From positions 1 through 62,036 of the forward strand of contig NZ_VZPL01000027.1 of assembly GCF_008801575.1 (NCBI RefSeq): a stretch of DNA of 62,036 nt, given 5' to 3'. Position numbers and translations under genes: made by a program. The notes under the pieces were generated by a model that saw nothing but the letters and a program-made list of their open reading frames with translations, ran no database searches and was not told where the DNA came from. Shown here one piece after another: positions 61,387 through 62,036 of this stretch; position 1 is the stretch's first letter, and each line of letters begins with the position of its first letter. Origin of the DNA: Xanthomonas cissicola (lineage in GTDB: Bacteria > Pseudomonadota > Gammaproteobacteria > Xanthomonadales > Xanthomonadaceae).

Positions 61387-61809
61387 ATGAACAAGTTCGT
61401 GATGCTCTGCATGGCGCTTCTGCTGTGCACGCTTGCTGCCTGTGGCGACCAATCGTCTCGCCGCGCCGAACGCGGCAAGCCGCGCGTTGCGGTCACCACG
61501 CAGTCGGTGATGATCCGCCGCCCGCCGGCTGCCAATGCCGAAATCACCCCCGATGGTACGCTCAAGATCGACGACATCGCGCTGCCGCAGAAAGAGCCGA
61601 CACGCGCCAAGCTGCAGCTGCTGTTCGGCCACCTGCAGATGTTGCGTCAGCAGGCGGTCAACGAGGCCGGCCCGGATCCGGAATACAAGTCGATCAAGCT
61701 GACCGCCACGCCGGAGATCCAGACGCTCAGTGGTCAATTGCTGGATGAAATTCCGTCGCTGCAGCCGTATCGCGAGAGCTTCGGCAATGTGCAGGCCGAG
61801 CGGCACTGA
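61387..61809 (+). CDS. Small lipoprotein, unknown family
   Basis: This 140-residue protein has a lipoprotein signal (MNKFVMLCMALLLCTLAAC, lipobox LAAC). The mature part has a basic stretch (RRAERGKPRV), then a folded region (ITPDGTLKIDDIALPQKEPT, TRAKLQLLFGHLQMLRQQAV) and ends FGNVQAERH. I recognise no named family. The start at 61387 is chosen for the signal; upstream frames are longer without support. It lies 366 bp past the YtrA operon on the same strand. Confidence 0.65.
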   Translation: MNKFVMLCMALLLCTLAACGDQSSRRAERGKPRVAVTTQSVMIRRPPAANAEITPDGTLKIDDIALPQKEPTRAKLQLLFGHLQMLRQQAVNEAGPDPEYKSIKLTATPEIQTLSGQLLDEIPSLQPYRESFGNVQAERH

Positions 61810-61816
61810 CGCTTAG

Positions 61817-62036
61817 GGAAGGTCTGAATAACGAGGCCTGAGAGTGCGGGATGTCGCGTCGTTCCGAAGAGTGGCGTTTGAATCTTTGGAATTTCGCCAT
61901 TTCTGGCGCTTTCCGTGGGAATTTCCTGGTTTACAGGCGCACGCTCCCCATAGCCGGCAGCAACTGCTTTCGCTTCATCCACAGATTGGAGAGCGCAAAC
62001 AAGGTCAGCACGTGTGCGGTGTTTTTGGCCAGGCCG
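61817..62036 (-). mobile_element. IS5-family element, right-hand end with transposase C-terminus
   Basis: The terminal sequence GGAAGGTCTGAATAA begins at 61818 and resembles the IS5 terminal repeat. It is preceded by TTAG (61813-61816), a YTAR-type IS5 target. Read on the minus strand, 62035-61931 encodes GLAKNTAHVLTLFALSNLWM and KRKQLLPAMGSVRL then a stop, the typical C-terminus of IS5 transposases of the Xanthomonas type. The element continues beyond the window. Confidence 0.88.

Overview
The window reads as a piece of a Xanthomonas chromosome (Gammaproteobacteria, Xanthomonadaceae). The G+C content is high. Gene content and order look like that genus: oprO/P-type porin with two pstS and pstCAB-phoU, a metH split into two genes, ugd-slyX-DUF2058, and a YtrA-type GntR/ABC operon. 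The typical Xanthomonas dispersed palindromes are also present. I identify the genus from recognised protein families and repeats, not from a database search. IS5-type transposase fragments sit at both edges (2-118 and 61931-62035).

Layout. 2-5627: IS fragment and a 141-bp inverted-repeat element, sbcB, a DUF2461 gene, a decayed aldo/keto reductase, a DUF2939 gene, a 5'-nucleotidase and NAD kinase. 5844-11507: a leftward group (rlmL, ABC-F ATPase, GNAT, alpha/beta hydrolase, MOSC protein), with ampD divergent. 12471-16018: DUF1684 lipoprotein, sulfurtransferase, a DUF1289-NUDIX fusion and an FKBP isomerase with a clear terminator. 16179-20974: enoyl-CoA hydratase, an unknown small gene, nth, then a beta-carbonic anhydrase/SulP pair. 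21290-28838: phosphate acquisition (porin, two PstS, PstCAB, PhoU) with three candidate Pho boxes, one terminator and one intercistronic hairpin. 28949-38134: RcnB-like protein, RNase T, a propeller/GGDEF sensor, rlmB, a GFA-type protein and RNase R. 38256-38342: tRNA-Leu(CAG). 38666-41665: a tandem SGNH esterase, and an acyl-CoA dehydrogenase followed by a ghost copy of its own 3' end.

41787-46919 is a methionine-cycle locus. An ArsR/methyltransferase fusion protein with a 30-bp palindrome just before its ATG is translationally coupled to the first metH half, and the second half follows after 247 bp. Dispersed palindromic repeats have entered this locus three times, twice inside coding sequence. 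47057-51630 is a four-gene leftward sugar operon (LacI, FHS transporter, PfkB kinase, AGE-family epimerase) behind a perfect 18-bp palindrome. 51877-57026: outer-membrane protein, DUF2058, slyX, ugd, a second FKBP isomerase and a periplasmic glutathione peroxidase. 57161-61020 is a tightly packed envelope operon (small exported protein, YtrA-type repressor, ABC ATPase and permease, DUF4097 protein, lipoprotein). A GGTG-N16-CACC palindrome overlaps its predicted -10. The window ends with a small lipoprotein gene and an IS5-type end.

Most genes are ordinary housekeeping. The most interesting signals are the way small dispersed repeats have been absorbed into coding sequences in the metH locus, a three-copy family of inverted-repeat (MITE-like) elements, and the autoregulated YtrA envelope operon.
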